Below, piece by piece: positions 42,781-54,360 of a stretch of 64,000 nucleotides of DNA. The notes beneath the pieces are model-generated. The model saw only the letters and a program-made list of their open reading frames with translations, had not been told where the DNA came from and ran no database searches. The translations under genes and the position numbers were made by a program. The DNA lies in the NCBI GenBank assembly GCA_963855995.1, contig OY979718.1:33050982-33114981 (forward strand), given 5' to 3'. This DNA is from Muricea muricata. Taxonomy: Eukaryota; Cnidaria; Anthozoa; Malacalcyonacea; Plexauridae. Positions within the stretch are counted from its first letter, which is position 1; each line of letters opens with the position of its first letter.

Positions 42781-43257
42781 AAAGACGAGGGGTTCCTTTA
42801 TTAAGATTGCCATTTTGCTTAGCCTGATTACTGCAAATATTGCCAATCAAGACGAAAAATGAAATTTGGGGTGAGCAGCACGTTAATTTCGAGCACTTGA
42901 TGCTGCCAAAATTAATTCAATAGTTTGCGTACGTAATCATGTAATATATACTGGGGAGTAAAAATAATATTTCATTATTCCAATATTAAAAATATTGTAG
43001 TTTGTCATTTTTCTGTATCGAACGAAAAAACGTGAAAATAGAACTAACATGAAGATATAAATACATAAATTATATCTTTAATCAGGGGTCTGTTATCCCA
43101 TGCATACGGGTTCACATAAAACCTATAGTCACGCCTTTCATTCAATTCAGGAAGCTTCTAAAACGCGCGTGCAAACGCCATAACAAACGCATATTTTTTA
43201 GGAATAAAAAATTGAACGTTGCGATGTTACAGCTGTGAGTTAAACTCAATTTTCATG
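42781..43257. other. Intergenic, nothing recognised
   Basis: AT-rich; no coherent frame. Confidence 0.3.
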
Positions 43258-43794
43258 TTCCTGGTTTTACGGATTCCGGCTTTTCATGTTCCTGGTTTTA
43301 AAGATTCCAGCTTTTCATGCTCCTGGTTTTACAGATCCCGGCTTTTCATGTTCCTGATTTTACAGATTCCGGCTTTTCGTGTTCCTGGTTTTACAGATTC
43401 CGGCTTTTCATGTTCCTGGTTTTACAGATTCCGGTTTTTCATGTTCCTGGTTTTACAGATTCCGGCTTTTCGTGTTCCTGGTTTTACAGATTCCGGCTAT
43501 TCGTGTTCCTGGTTTTACAGATTCCAGCTTTTCATGTTCCTGGTTTTACAGATTCCGGTTTTTCATGCTCCTGGTTTTACAGATTCCGGCTTTTCATGTT
43601 CCTGATTTTACAGATTCCGGCTTTTCGTGTTCCTGGTTCTACAGATTCCGGCTTTTCATGTTCCTGGTTTTACAGATTCCGGTTTTTCATGTTCCTGGTT
43701 TTGCAGATTCCGGCTTTTCGTGTTCCTGGTTTTACAGATTCCGGCTTTTCGTGTTCCTAGTTTTACAGATTCCGGCTTTTCGTGTTCCTGGTTC
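43258..43794 (+). repeat. 31-bp minisatellite, 17 full copies plus a partial
   Basis: The unit is TTCCTGGTTTTACAGATTCC + GGCTTTTC(A/G)TG. Since 31 is not a multiple of three, all three plus frames stay open and show the same three peptides in rotation (IPAFHVPGF, DSGFSCSWFY, RFRLFMFLVL). Diverged TTCC-rich sequence follows to about 43850. I read it as non-coding satellite. Confidence 0.95.
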
Positions 43795-44037
43795 TCTCGT
43801 TCCTTGTTCCGTTCCTCGTTCCGTTTCCCGATTCCCCGTTCCGTGTTTTACAGATAGCCCCATGCAAGCCGCTGTATGTCTCACGAGTCAGTATAGTGTT
43901 TGGTTATGCGACTCCCAGCTGAAACTAGTTTGAAATAAATAAATTAAACTGTATCAAAATTTAGCTCTATTAAAATGCCGAATGCCGGTAGAATTAATAT
44001 TAATTTTTTAAAGCAAAGATTGAATTTTAAGTGTAGT
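43795..44037. other. Intergenic, nothing recognised
   Basis: A short TTCC-rich decay of the minisatellite and then AT-rich DNA. Confidence 0.3.
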
Positions 44038-44250
44038 TTGAAGAACAGTGACGGATCCAGGGTAAGTCAAAATAAATTTAAAATTGTTAAATTCAAAATA
44101 ACTTTATAACAATGTCATAGGTTATGAATTTCAAAAGAATAAGATCTAACCAACGAAGTTGCTTTGAAGGTATTTTAAAATGTAAATATATCCTAGAATG
44201 AGCTGTGGTAATTTATTTTGACTTACGCTAGATCCGCCACTGTTGAAGAA
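44038..44250. mobile_element. hAT-type MITE, 197 bp, 8-bp target duplication TTGAAGAA
   Basis: Element 44046-44242. TIRs are CAGTGACGGATCCAGGGTAA / rc CAGTGGCGGATCTAGCGTAA and continue as AGTCAAAATAAATT. TTGAAGAA is at 44038-44045 and 44243-44250. CAGTGGCGGAT ends with 8-bp duplications are a classic hAT signature. Confidence 0.9.
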
Positions 44251-44644
44251 AATAGATTTTCGCCCGTGTAAGCAGAAATTTTTTTCCACTGGTCTTAATA
44301 CCGGGATAGAATTTCTTGAAACCTGTCAAATACACATCTTGTGCTCAATATGCAGGAAGCAATCATATTTGAATCGCATGTCAAAGCTGCGTTAAAATAT
44401 ATTCAGCTGATTAGATCAGATAAGATTACACATTAATAATCTTTCTTAGCAAGCCTTATATATTCATGCCCGCGTTCAACCACAAATGACAAATTGTTTG
44501 CATTTTGATTAGATTTTGAACGACCGATTAGATTTTTTGAAATGCCCGGAATACTTACGATACCATATATATATATATCTAGCGCACATCATGATAAATG
44601 TAATCAGATGCGACACTCAAGTAGGTGCCACAATCTCCTCCAGA
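44251..44644. other. Intergenic, nothing recognised
   Basis: AT-rich with an (AT)n run at about 44565-44578. Confidence 0.3.
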
Positions 44645-46548
44645 TCACGTTGGTGTTGTTGTAATATCTGCTGTACTGTTCTCGCCAGAGCGGAGGGAAT
44701 AACCGGTATTTGAGCTGGGGTTAACAGTTATTTCTTCGCTTTCATCCTGGATGACTAAGGTATTCTTGCTAGTGTTTGGCGTCGAGTTTGCCATGGCTTG
44801 AACAGCAGCGCGGGCTGCATTGGATGCTATTTCGCTTACCGATTGTTCAACAGTTCGCGATATGATCGTCTGGATTTGCGCTATCTGCAGGGGTGGATTC
44901 AGACTAGTGCCACTAGTTTCCGGAAACTAGTCAAATTTTGTCAAACTTGATATTCCGTCTTTTATTTTCTTTCAGTAATTTCTTAATGACTAAACCAGTG
45001 ACAAAATTATCAGTCATTTTTCGCCATATTTGTATATGATAATTCAGTGAAATCCAACATTTTTTGTTTATATACGGTACTTTTAACTTTGGCAATGTGA
45101 ATTGAGTTAAAAATGTTGCGTGCAATCCACTGATTTATTTAGATCAGTGGTGCAAATCAAATTCGTGGAAACTGCTGCCCTCGCGTGAATGCACTAGATC
45201 ACTTTGCGTGGAATTTTCCACGGAAACTAGTCAAAGTCGCATATCATTGGCTAAGACCAAACGAAAATATTTGTGCACTAGTCAAAACCCGCTGTCATTG
45301 GCTGAAGGCCGTTAATTAAATCCACGGAAACTAGTCAGGCACTAGTCAAAAGTTATAAATACAACCGAAACGTGTAAGAGATTTTTAACGGAGATTTGTA
45401 ATGTTTGCGTGAATGCTAATATGCCATAGTATATTCGTACTTCGCGAGTCAACAATGCTTGGGAATTGGAAGCTTTCTTTGAATGGCCTTCTTTTGTCGC
45501 AGCCGCAGGAAAGCTACGAAATTGTAGACACAAGACCGCGGTTTTATACTTTTATACCTTACATAGTTGGCTTAACAATCAGTTGTAAATAGCTACTTCG
45601 ATTCCCAAGGTGTGTGTACTCGACGCTTCTCAATAGCGCTTTCTGTATGCCCAGGGTAAGTGTTTAAGGATCTTTATAATTTTAAATTGGTTATATTTAT
45701 GCTAATTTGTATGTACATTTACCAAGGAGCCTCACTCAATGCTAAACTCAATGCGATAAACTTGTATGATATACTCGCACGTGCATCATGAGTATACATT
45801 TGTAAAATATGACCTTTCACCTGATTACACTATAAACATTGTGATGAGGTCTGCTAGTTTGGTAGTAACATGGAGCAACAACTATTTATTCAACCGCATA
45901 ACTGTAAATACAATATTGATATATGGCAGCAATCTAATAAAATAATACTACTTTGAATGCTTTTAAGATATGAATGTTATCCAATGTCATTTGATTCTCA
46001 TACTATCCCTGACAACCACTGGATATAAATTACATAAGTGGAGATCTTAATTTGCATCTGATTATAATTAAGATAAGCAAGTGAAGTCACTTTCTCTGTG
46101 CTAGCTAAATGTGTCCTCTGTTACTTTTTGTCAAAAATGTATTCTGCAAATGGTACATTTTACGACATAAATCCACGTTCATTGTGGCCATTGGTATTCC
46201 AATGTTAATACATCTAGTTCAGTATGTCATTGGTTGGGGGGGGGGGGGGAGGGGGTCGTGTATGATCGGAAACTAGTCACAAAAACTTCTAGATCCACCC
46301 CTGGCTATCTGTGATTCAGTAAGCAATGCTGACGAGACCTCGACTTGTGGCGGTGTTGATGGCGAGTTTACATTTTCTGCGGCGTGGTTTTGAAGGCAAG
46401 CGACTAAAGCATTCTTTCGTCCATGGGTTAGAAATCCCTCCGCGGCGCACTGTCGTCGAAGACTCTCTATGGAATCTACGTTTGTTGGTAACGAAGAGCG
46501 TTCCCAATTTCTTTCTTTTCTTGCTCTCCCGTTTCGAACGGGAGGCAT
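44645..46548 (-). pseudogene. SAP-domain protein ORF, split by a hAT-type insertion
   Basis: The ATG at 46548 opens a frame with a basic start (PPVRNGRARKERNW) and a SAP motif (SIESLRRQCAAEGFLTHGRK...LVACLQNH). It reaches the hAT element at 46303. On the far side (44879 down to the TGA at 44645) the same frame resumes with a Thr/Ser/Asn-rich tail. Counting one copy of the duplicated GCTATCTG, the two parts add up to 480 bases, exactly 160 codons, so the reading frame was intact before the insertion. Small SAP proteins of this kind accompany some cnidarian retroelements and recombinases; that link is an inference. DNA binding is the likely activity. Confidence 0.7.
44880..46311. mobile_element. 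hAT-type non-autonomous element, 1416 bp, target duplication GCTATCTG
   Basis: Element 44888-46303, ends CAGGGGTGGATTCAGA / rc CAGGGGTGGATCTAGA. GCTATCTG lies at 44880-44887 and 46304-46311. Subterminal GGAAACTAGTCA motifs occur near 44921, 45220, 45323 and, inverted or direct, near 46266, plus extra ACTAGTCA copies. Such clustered motifs are typical transposase-binding repeats of hAT elements. No transposase gene inside. Confidence 0.9.
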
Positions 46549-49168
46549 TTTGATGAATTATTTATATTTTTTAAAATGTTAAGACAGCTTGGAACCTTTC
46601 TTTGTCAATACTTTGAAACAATTGATCTCTTTCAAGTGTATTTGGTCTATTTTGCTGGCTTAAATGAATTATGATTGGTTGTTTTAATGCTATTTATGAG
46701 CAAACAGAAGTCAACACGGAAGTAATACCGGCAGAGAATGTGTGATTTAAAATTAAAGAAGCAATCGACGGAATCTTCCTGCGCATTTTGGCTTCATGCA
46801 TGAGCATAACAAGGTTTAAAATCTGAGTAGAACGGGAGGGAATTTTAATTGCATTAACATCTTCAAGAACCTTTAATTAAATATAAATTAAATCTATAGA
46901 AAATTACTGATGGGGGATTCGATTTCGAAACACACACATTTTTGTAGCATTATCATTTCATTTCATTTCTAATTTTATGCAGAAATATAATTGATTTATA
47001 ATTGAAGTCTTCAGTCTCCATTCTACTCTCGAATATTCTCACTCGCTTTCGTTCCTCCGTACTAAAGCATAATTTTGAACGAAATATTGAAAAATATAGA
47101 ACAAATGCTTTCAGTTTTCAAAATGGCCGCGTTTTCTCGAAAGTGTATTACTGTGATAACAGCAATGTGATTGGTTTTGATCAGATAATGATATGCGAAG
47201 CCGTTACGCCAGGCCGCTTAAACGATCGTCTTCATTAGGTATCACGCGGTGTTCTCAAGTGAGAGCTGACGGGTATTGTTCGTTAAGGTGTATACTAGAC
47301 GAGTGTGATTTCACGATAAAAAATTTTGATAATTTTAGCTAGGTAACTACGGTGCATTTCTTATAAATACCCTAAGTCATTTTATCAACAATTTTTCTTG
47401 CTAAGAGTTTTAATAGAGACACAGACATGTACATGTAGCAGCAAATATTTTACTACACTTAGCAAATTAATGAAACGTTGAAGTACGTAGCAAATGCTAC
47501 GTTGCCCTTTCGTTCAAGGTCGGAAAACATCAATATATCATTAAACGAAACAAAATTAAATAGCTTTTTGGCGTATACAGAGCCCTTTGGGTTTCCGTAA
47601 TTATATTGAAACCTGACCATGCCACACGTGGTGCCTCTTACAAAGAATCAAGGTTTACACTTTGGACAATACAATAGAATTTGAACATTAAATGAAACTT
47701 GTCTGTAAATTGAAGTTTGTGTACAATTCTGTGAGTTTTAATTCCTATAAGGAACTCGGAACTTTCGGATTTAATTGTTAAGGAAGTTACTGGAACTGTA
47801 TTATGTGTTTGAGAACATAATTATCAGGTTTTTATGCTGCAAATTTCTTTTACGTATTGCAATATATTCTGATATCAGAAGAGTATGATTTTTGAATAGA
47901 GGATAATTCTGTATAGCCAAGCAGTCATTATTAAAATTTTTGGGTCAAGCAGAAGTCAATACATAAATAATACAAGCAGATAATGTGTGATTCGAACTTA
48001 AAGAAGCAATCGGCGCGTTCTTTCTTCTCATTTTAGCTGCATGCATGAGCATAACAAGGTTTAATATCTTAGTTGCATGTAACGGAATTTTAATTGCTTA
48101 ACTCTTCATGAACGTATTACTTAGTATAAATTTATATATCTATAGAGTTAATATCTTTCTTAGATTCTATAGATTAAGATAATTATATCAAAGCCACATT
48201 CTTAAAGTTGACAATATTATTGTTATAGTTCAAACAAAATGCAGCTGCAGCTCTTTTGAATACCACTCATCACTTACATAAACGAAAATACCTGTAATAA
48301 CTATAAGCGAACCGCAAAAGCAATTGAACTCCAGGAAATTTCTATCATCCTCACCACAGGAATTTTATCAATCCCCCCCCATTTGCTAAGTAAATGAGTA
48401 GAATATAGCGATGTTTATAAGTTACTCTAGTGCAATTTTCATAAACACATTAAGTAACTTTACAATTTTTCTTTCTAAGAATTTTTTGAGACGCAGCCCA
48501 CGCAAAGAAGAAGACGTTGAAACGCGTGGCGAATGTTGCCCTTTGGTTCAAGGCTCGTACCCAATGTTGCACAATGTTTTGTTAAATATTAAAACAAAGT
48601 GCAATTCAATCAAAAAACATCAATTAGCGTGCTTCTTCATCAAATGAGCCAAACAGCTAATTGCATGGCTTGTATAGAGCCTCTTCCTTTTGTGTAGGAA
48701 AAGCTTGCGCCATTTAAGTGATGCACTATTACTTCAATGTTAATGTCATTGCGATAACCATTTAATTTCGTGTAAGAATCGTCGTATCGTTCTTCAAGCG
48801 TGCATAAACAACATCCTTTAAGGAGCTCGGTACTTTCTAATTTAATTTCTAATTTAATCTTGAGTAGGCATCATGAGCATCATTTAATCTTGAGCTGACG
48901 GGTATTGTTCGGTAAGATGTATACTAGACGAGTGTGATTTCACGATAGAAAAATATTGATAATTTCAGGTAACTACGGTGCATTTCTTATAAACACCCTA
49001 AGTCATTTAATCAACAATTTTTCTTCCTAAGAGTTTTAATAGAGACATGTAGACAGACATGTACATGTAGCAGCAATATTTTCATAGCTTGTACAGAGTT
49101 TCTTGAGTAGGAAAAAAAACTTGCGCCATTAAAGGGATGTGCTGCTACTTCAGTGTTAATGTCATTGC
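46549..49168. repeat. Diverged local duplications (blocks A, B, C) without recognised genes
   Basis: Block A (CAGAAGTCAA... TTAAAGAAGCAATCG...GCATGAGCATAACAAGGTTTAA) is at about 46696-46920, 47944-48140 and, shortened, 49736-49860. Block B (GAGCTGACGGGTATTGTTCG...) is at about 47268-47425, 48892-49072 and partly 48396-48490. Block C (CTTGCGCCATT...TTAATGTCATTGC) is at 48705-48835 and 49118-49470. Short frames inside are not called. Confidence 0.7.
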
Positions 49169-49405
49169 TGTACAGATGCCGTGACAATCATGTACGTCAA
49201 ACCTTTATCATTATGTTGCGTTAATGCATGTTGTTCACGTGCATGGACTATTGACCTTTGATGCAAGGGTTTGTCCTTTGTTTGTCCTTTCCCAATACGA
49301 CCCTTGTATCAAAGACAATAGTCCATGCACGTGAACAACATGCATTAACGCAACATAATGATAAAGGTTTGACCTACATGATTGTCACGGCATCTGTAAA
49401 ATTGC
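49164..49405. mobile_element. Palindromic MITE with ATTGC target duplication and a paralogous empty site
   Basis: Element 49169-49400 has ~95-bp arms (T(G/T)TACAGATGCCGTGACAAT...) and a loop around TTTGTCCTTTG. ATTGC lies on both sides. The paralogous block near 48745 reads GTCATTGCGATA without the insertion. Confidence 0.85.
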
Positions 49406-50219
49406 GATAGCCATTTCGTGTAAGAATCCTCGTATCGCTCTTCAAGCGTGAACAAAGCAACATCTTAATGTGTAGGTAATTATGTTCAAACTTTATCAAA
49501 CCTGGCTGCCATGCAAGCCACATGATTTGAACTTTGAACATATCATAAATGTGTGTGGGTGTGTGGGTGTGTGTGTGGGTGTGGGTAGCTCACAAATCAC
49601 ATAAACAAAGGTTCTGATACTGCAAATTTCTTTTATTAATTGGCAATATATCGTGATAGCAGCGGTGAAGTGTTGGAAAAACGTTAAGTATACAGCGTAA
49701 GCGCGCCTAATTCAAATGCTATTTTTTAACAAACAGAAGTCAATACTAAAATAGTAAAAACGGAGATAGGAAATTAAAGAAGCATTCAAGAACCTCTTAT
49801 TTGTAAAAAAGAGCTTTAAAATCTAATGAGAATTGCTAATGGGGGAGGTGAATTTTGAAACCAGATATTTTGCGGTTAACTAGATTAAAGAACGTAGCTG
49901 TAACAATTATGAACGAACCTGTGTTTCTTACCACAGGAACTTTAATAAATCCACCCGCACATTTAAATGTAAACGATTTAAATGAGTGGTGTTGATGCTA
50001 CGAATCGGCAAAACCATTAAATTAAGGGCTGTTATTTCTTCGTGTTAAACAGTCTTGGTACAGCTCTTACATTTTTGACGTTTCTAGCAAACATGAAGGG
50101 TAAAGAAAGTGGGAGCAAACTGCGGCTTAATTTTGCTAATAAACATAAGCGTGGAGAAAATGCTCGGCAAGGATTGTTATGGTCGCTTGTATGCTCCACT
50201 TTTTCAGTACGCATAAATT
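49406..50219. other. Intergenic with end of block C, a (GTGTGGGTGT)n microsatellite and a shortened block A
   Basis: The GT/GGGT microsatellite lies at about 49549-49587. A 60-codon minus frame at 50032-50214 shows no family features. Confidence 0.5.
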
Positions 50220-50609
50220 AGCGAATTTCGTTTGGCCTACAAGATCTACCAAATGATGATTGTCCCTATTTTAACCTATAATGGGACAATTAAGCTATTT
50301 TTTACCAAAACACAGCTGGAGAAATTAGGCAGCATTGAAAGGCGAGAAAGAAAATATTGGATCGGAAATAAACATACCCCCATGCTGGCCCTGGATAAGA
50401 TAATGAAAAGGAAAGCCTGCATGACCGTGAGAAAATGCTTGGGAAATGACATATGTAGTAACTTTTGTGGGTACTTTCAAGTAAATGATCATGATAAAGA
50501 CACAAGAAATAAAGCTATTTTGGCAAGGCTGCCAAGGGTAAAGCTTGAGTTCAATAGGCAATCCTTCCGATTTGTAGTTAGTCCTCATAGATTTGTAGTT
50601 TTTAATTAA
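50220..50609 (+). pseudogene. C-terminal fragment of a non-LTR retrotransposon RT
   Basis: The frame AYKIYQMMIVPILTYNGTIK... followed by KLGSIERRERKYW and MKRKACMTVRKCLGND matches the thumb/tail region of LINE ORF2 (KxxxxxIxPILTYG...LExIxRRA...KKKACLLVKKCL). It ends with SFRFVVSPHRFVVFN, the usual ORF2 terminus. Only ~125 residues remain, with no catalytic motif. Confidence 0.65.
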
Positions 50610-50697
50610 TATGGAACTTGACTTTTAAATTGTTAGTATAAGGCGGAACATCCAACTGCAACGTTATATAAATCTATTCATGTATATCTACATTTTT

Positions 50698-52512
50698 GTG
50701 GGATAGGGCTAGTACTAAAAAGCGATACAGCGACACAACGATACAGCGATACAGGAACCGGAACCTGGAACTGGAACCGAAACCGCGCATAAATTATGCA
50801 AATTATCGCACTTCATAACTGCAGGAGACATCAGCGATAACATTTTTCAGGGGGGGAACTTCTCGAGAGAATCATGCGAAATATATGGGAATTCGTCAAA
50901 CAAGAAAGAATGGTATTCATGATACATTAAATTCCTTGCTTATATATTGCCTTACCTAAATGTCTAACTAAATATTATGTCGAGTGTTCTACTTTAATTA
51001 TTAGAATTGCGCTACTCTGCAGTTTTATGTCTCTAAAAAAACGCGTGTTTCTGGGATAATCATGTGAAATATACATGGTGAAATATGATCTGAATTCTGA
51101 ATGCAGCTGCGTGAGTAGGTGTTTGTCACTAGAGTTTCACCGTTGTTGAACGCGCACCGACAAAGCTAACAAAACAACAATTTTCGCAATCTATATATAT
51201 TGCAATAGGAGGATTTAAACGACGTCGTGCGATACTTTCTGCCAGTTCATCTTCAGTTTCCTGCCCTTCATGGACTGAGAAATTACGGGAACAACTTAAA
51301 TTATAGTCAATAGCCACGACAATACGAATTAGCTATATCTGACCATTAAGCTATATACTAATATAGTGTAGTTGACGAATGCTAAAAATGCATTACAGAT
51401 TGTAATTTTGTTGCAAACTTGCAAAATGAGAATAAATTTCCCCCTTATTTGCCCTTATATATAACTGCTGAATACACAAAAAACTGTAATCAACTCTTGG
51501 CAACTGGAATGTCTATATACAGCTGTGTGGTCAGTAGAATGACTAGAACCGCAAGGCTGCGTGCAAGATTCCTGGTTAGAATAATAATTGCCTGTAACGC
51601 TAGGACTCGCCACAGGTCGTCGTTTCCATCTGAAGTTACATATAATATTGTTGAGCAAAACCACAGGCTTGCACAGATCTTTGAGCATAGCCATAAAACT
51701 TGGCTTGCGAAAGTGTGTAAAACAGTACATGAAATGTATTGCTATAGACGAGATATATGCTGCCTCACTCGGAGGCAAAGGTGAAAGGTGATTTATTTAG
51801 CTTATAATATAAGGCTAGCAGAATAAATACTACAATATATCGAACAATATGTAGGACGCTCGACGTAATATTTGGCTGGACATTTAGGTACGACAATATA
51901 TAAACAAGGAATTTAATGCATCATGAATACCGTTCTTTCTTGTTTGACGAATTCCTATATGAAACTCTAGTGACGAAGTCCTATATGAAACACCTATTCA
52001 CACAGCTGCATTCATATTTCAGATCATATTTCACCATGTATATTTCACATGATTATCCACTAATAAAATACCGGCGCAAACATGTTGACATTCATTATTT
52101 CACGCGTTTTTTGAGACTTACTGATGAGACATAAAACTGAGTAGCGCAATTCGAAATGGATGAACTGTGGAAGTCTATGGCTAGAAACAAGATTTTATGC
52201 AATGGATGTATATAAAGTAGAACGCTCGACGTAATATTTAGTTAGACATTTAGGTAAGACAATATATAAGCAAGGAATTTGATGCATCATGAATACCGTT
52301 CTTTCTTGTTTGACGAATTCCCATATATTTCTCAGGATTCTCTCGAGAAGATCCCCCTGAAAAATATTATCGCTAATGTCTCCTGCAGTTATGAAGTGCG
52401 ATGATTTGCATAAATTATGCGCGGTTTTGGTTCCAGTTCCAGGTTCCGGTTCCTGTATCACAGTAGTATCGTTGTATCGCTGTATCGCTTATTAGTACTA
52501 GCCGTGGGATAG
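50698..52512. mobile_element. MULE-like non-autonomous transposon, 1797 bp, 9-bp target duplication GTGGGATAG
   Basis: Element 50707-52503. Ends GGCTAGTACTAA / rc GGCTAGTACTAATAAG, followed on both sides by iterated GCGATACAGC and GGAACCGGAACC motifs. TIRs extend ~290 bp, and further inverted blocks make the arms ~430 bp; one TIR segment (GTAGGACGCTCGACGTAATATT...) is duplicated near 51860 and 52215. GTGGGATAG is at 50698-50706 and 52504-52512. Frames inside are not recognisable; no transposase. Confidence 0.85.
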
Positions 52513-52800
52513 TTTTGACCTTGTGCATTGCCGCGTTCTAGATAATTCTACGAGGAATTAACAACACCATAAAAGGAATAGATAGACGTGTGGTATGCTG
52601 TAATTCGTTATAAGAAGTACTTAATTACCTGTCAATCATGCAAATGTTAAATTTTCGTTTGATAAAAAGCTACACCTTCCTGGTGTGCAATCATTACGGT
52701 GCGCATGGCGACACACACAGGTCTACGGAATGGACAAGGGCACATCAGATAGAAAAGAAAAAAGTTGGTTGAAGAAGACGGCACAAACTTAGCCAATAAA
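52513..52800 (+). other. Flank leading to a possible 5' UTR exon (donor at 52800/52801)
   Basis: Nothing coding was recognised. The sequence AGCCAATAAA|GTAAGT at 52800/52801 is a strong splice donor and would end a non-coding first exon. Confidence 0.35.
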
Positions 52801-52910
52801 GTAAGTTGTATTTAAATTTTTGTATTTAGGAATCAACGGAAGATACAATTCATAGTCGAATTGCCTCAACGGATTTCAGTCTAATACCTAAAACAGCTAA
52901 TTTCTTACAG

Positions 52911-52985
52911 GGCGATTGCTCACGAGGCTATCTTGAACGCTCGAACAATGGCTGCCGTAAATTACAATGAATTTGGAAACCAAAA
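52911..52985 (+). CDS. Candidate first coding exon of a host gene (starts MAAVNYNEFGNQ)
   Basis: Acceptor TAATTTCTTACAG|GG at 52910/52911 and donor CCAAAA|GTAAGT at 52985/52986. Inside, the ATG at 52948 has a good context (GAACAATGGCT) and opens 12 codons to the donor. Together with the donor at 52800 this makes a 110-bp intron. I cannot follow the gene further downstream with confidence and do not recognise the product. Confidence 0.4.
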
Positions 52986-54016
52986 GTAAGTAATGATATT
53001 TGGAAAAGTCGCGAAACATGAACTATAGAATAAACGAACAATTCTCCCATGCAGTGCAGATTTCCGTAATGTGCCAACCCGTAAATTTCGAATTGTGGAA
53101 AGGGAACATAGAAGAAAACCTGACAAAACGCGAAAAGGGAGTGTTCAGAAATCAATTTAACAACAATAACAAACAATTGTATAAAATACAAAAAGTATAA
53201 AGTACAAAATGTATTTAATTCTACTAAGTGTAAAATTTGTTAATTAAAGGTGCTGATTTCTCGAAATATAACCATATTGAGGCTAGGTATATAAAAGACA
53301 GCCATTTTATCCAAGTAAAAGATTATAAAAAGCTAACAATATGTTCAATGACAGATGGATTATACAGATCGAAAGTAACACACATACACGGAAAACGTTA
53401 CATTTCAATTTATGAGATTTTATTTTATGGCATACCCCAAAAAATAAATGGTCATCACTCCCCCCCCCCCCCCAGTCGTTTTAACAATATATTTCTGTTA
53501 CTCAAGAACACCAAAACGTCTTCCCTTCACTGCATGTGGTTTACTTTAGCTTCTATCCAAAATCTTATAGTATTGATAGTCAAACGTTAATATTGTTTGG
53601 CCAGTTGTTTAATTAGTCGGCCCTAGTACGAATGCAGTAAGGTGATTCAAATATAAGTCTGGTATAATGATTATTATAGTTATGTGTCTGAATAACAGAA
53701 GCGAAATTGTTATCAAATGCAGATGGCAAATGAATATGAATTTTATTTATGAAGATTGTAACATATACAGTAGATTGTCGAGGTCGGGAAGCTTTCTATC
53801 ATTCTAAGTTCTTTAAACAAGGCGCTATGGGAAGGCCATCAAACTTAGAAACCAAATTTAATTTAGAAATTAAACCTATATATAAACTTTTTTCTGAAAT
53901 ATGAGCAGTGGCCTAAGACCTAGTGCACTGTCTGGCTATTCTTATTGAATGTTCATTCTCATATGCTATATGTTAGACGGTATAAAAATAAGAAACATAA
54001 CCTCATTAAGCATATA
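52986..54016. other. Intergenic or intronic, nothing firmly recognised
   Basis: An open frame at 53237-53590 after an AAATTAAAG|GTGC junction could be a later exon (GADFSKYNHIEARYIKDSHF), but it runs into a C14 homopolymer. Evidence is too thin to call. Confidence 0.3.
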
Positions 54017-54360
54017 CTGTTAATTTTAGGGTGTCAATTCAACACCATAAAGTGGTGCTAAAAATTATGTAAAAATGACACGACTTTTTTGCTATTAACA
54101 CCAAATAATATACAAGGTGTCGATTTAGCACTATATATGGTGCTAAAACATCATCTGTTTTTGGTGTTACATTAGCATTGGTTTGTGGGGTAAATTTAAC
54201 ACGTGTAATGTAGTGCTAAAATAGCTTTTATTATTAGGGTGGACGTAACACTACTGTAAATTTTATGCGCTAAAGCGTTAAAATAACACTTGATTGTCAG
54301 TACAAAAGCAATACCCTTTTGATGTTAAACTAACACCAGTTCAAGGAGTCGATTTATAAC
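54017..54360. repeat. Array of alternating ACACC/GGTGT motifs
   Basis: It starts with ACTGTTAATTTTAGGGTGT, close to the leader of the 4728 array (ACTGTTAATTCTAGGGAGT). AACACC, GGTGCTAAAA and TTAGCAC motifs then alternate in orientation for ~340 bases. A shorter relative, inverted, is at about 63255-63350. Confidence 0.6.

Noticed and set aside
43258..43794. Possible CRISPR-like direct repeat array
   Set aside because: Units are contiguous without unique spacers, so it is a tandem minisatellite; the genome is eukaryotic.
43219..43933. Several long overlapping plus-strand frames reading as a repetitive Phe/Pro-rich protein
   Set aside because: They are the three frames of a 31-bp minisatellite; all carry the same peptide in rotation and no conserved coding signal lies outside the array.
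46326..46553. 75-codon plus-strand frame
   Set aside because: Antisense shadow of the SAP-domain ORF, which has the recognisable domain and start.
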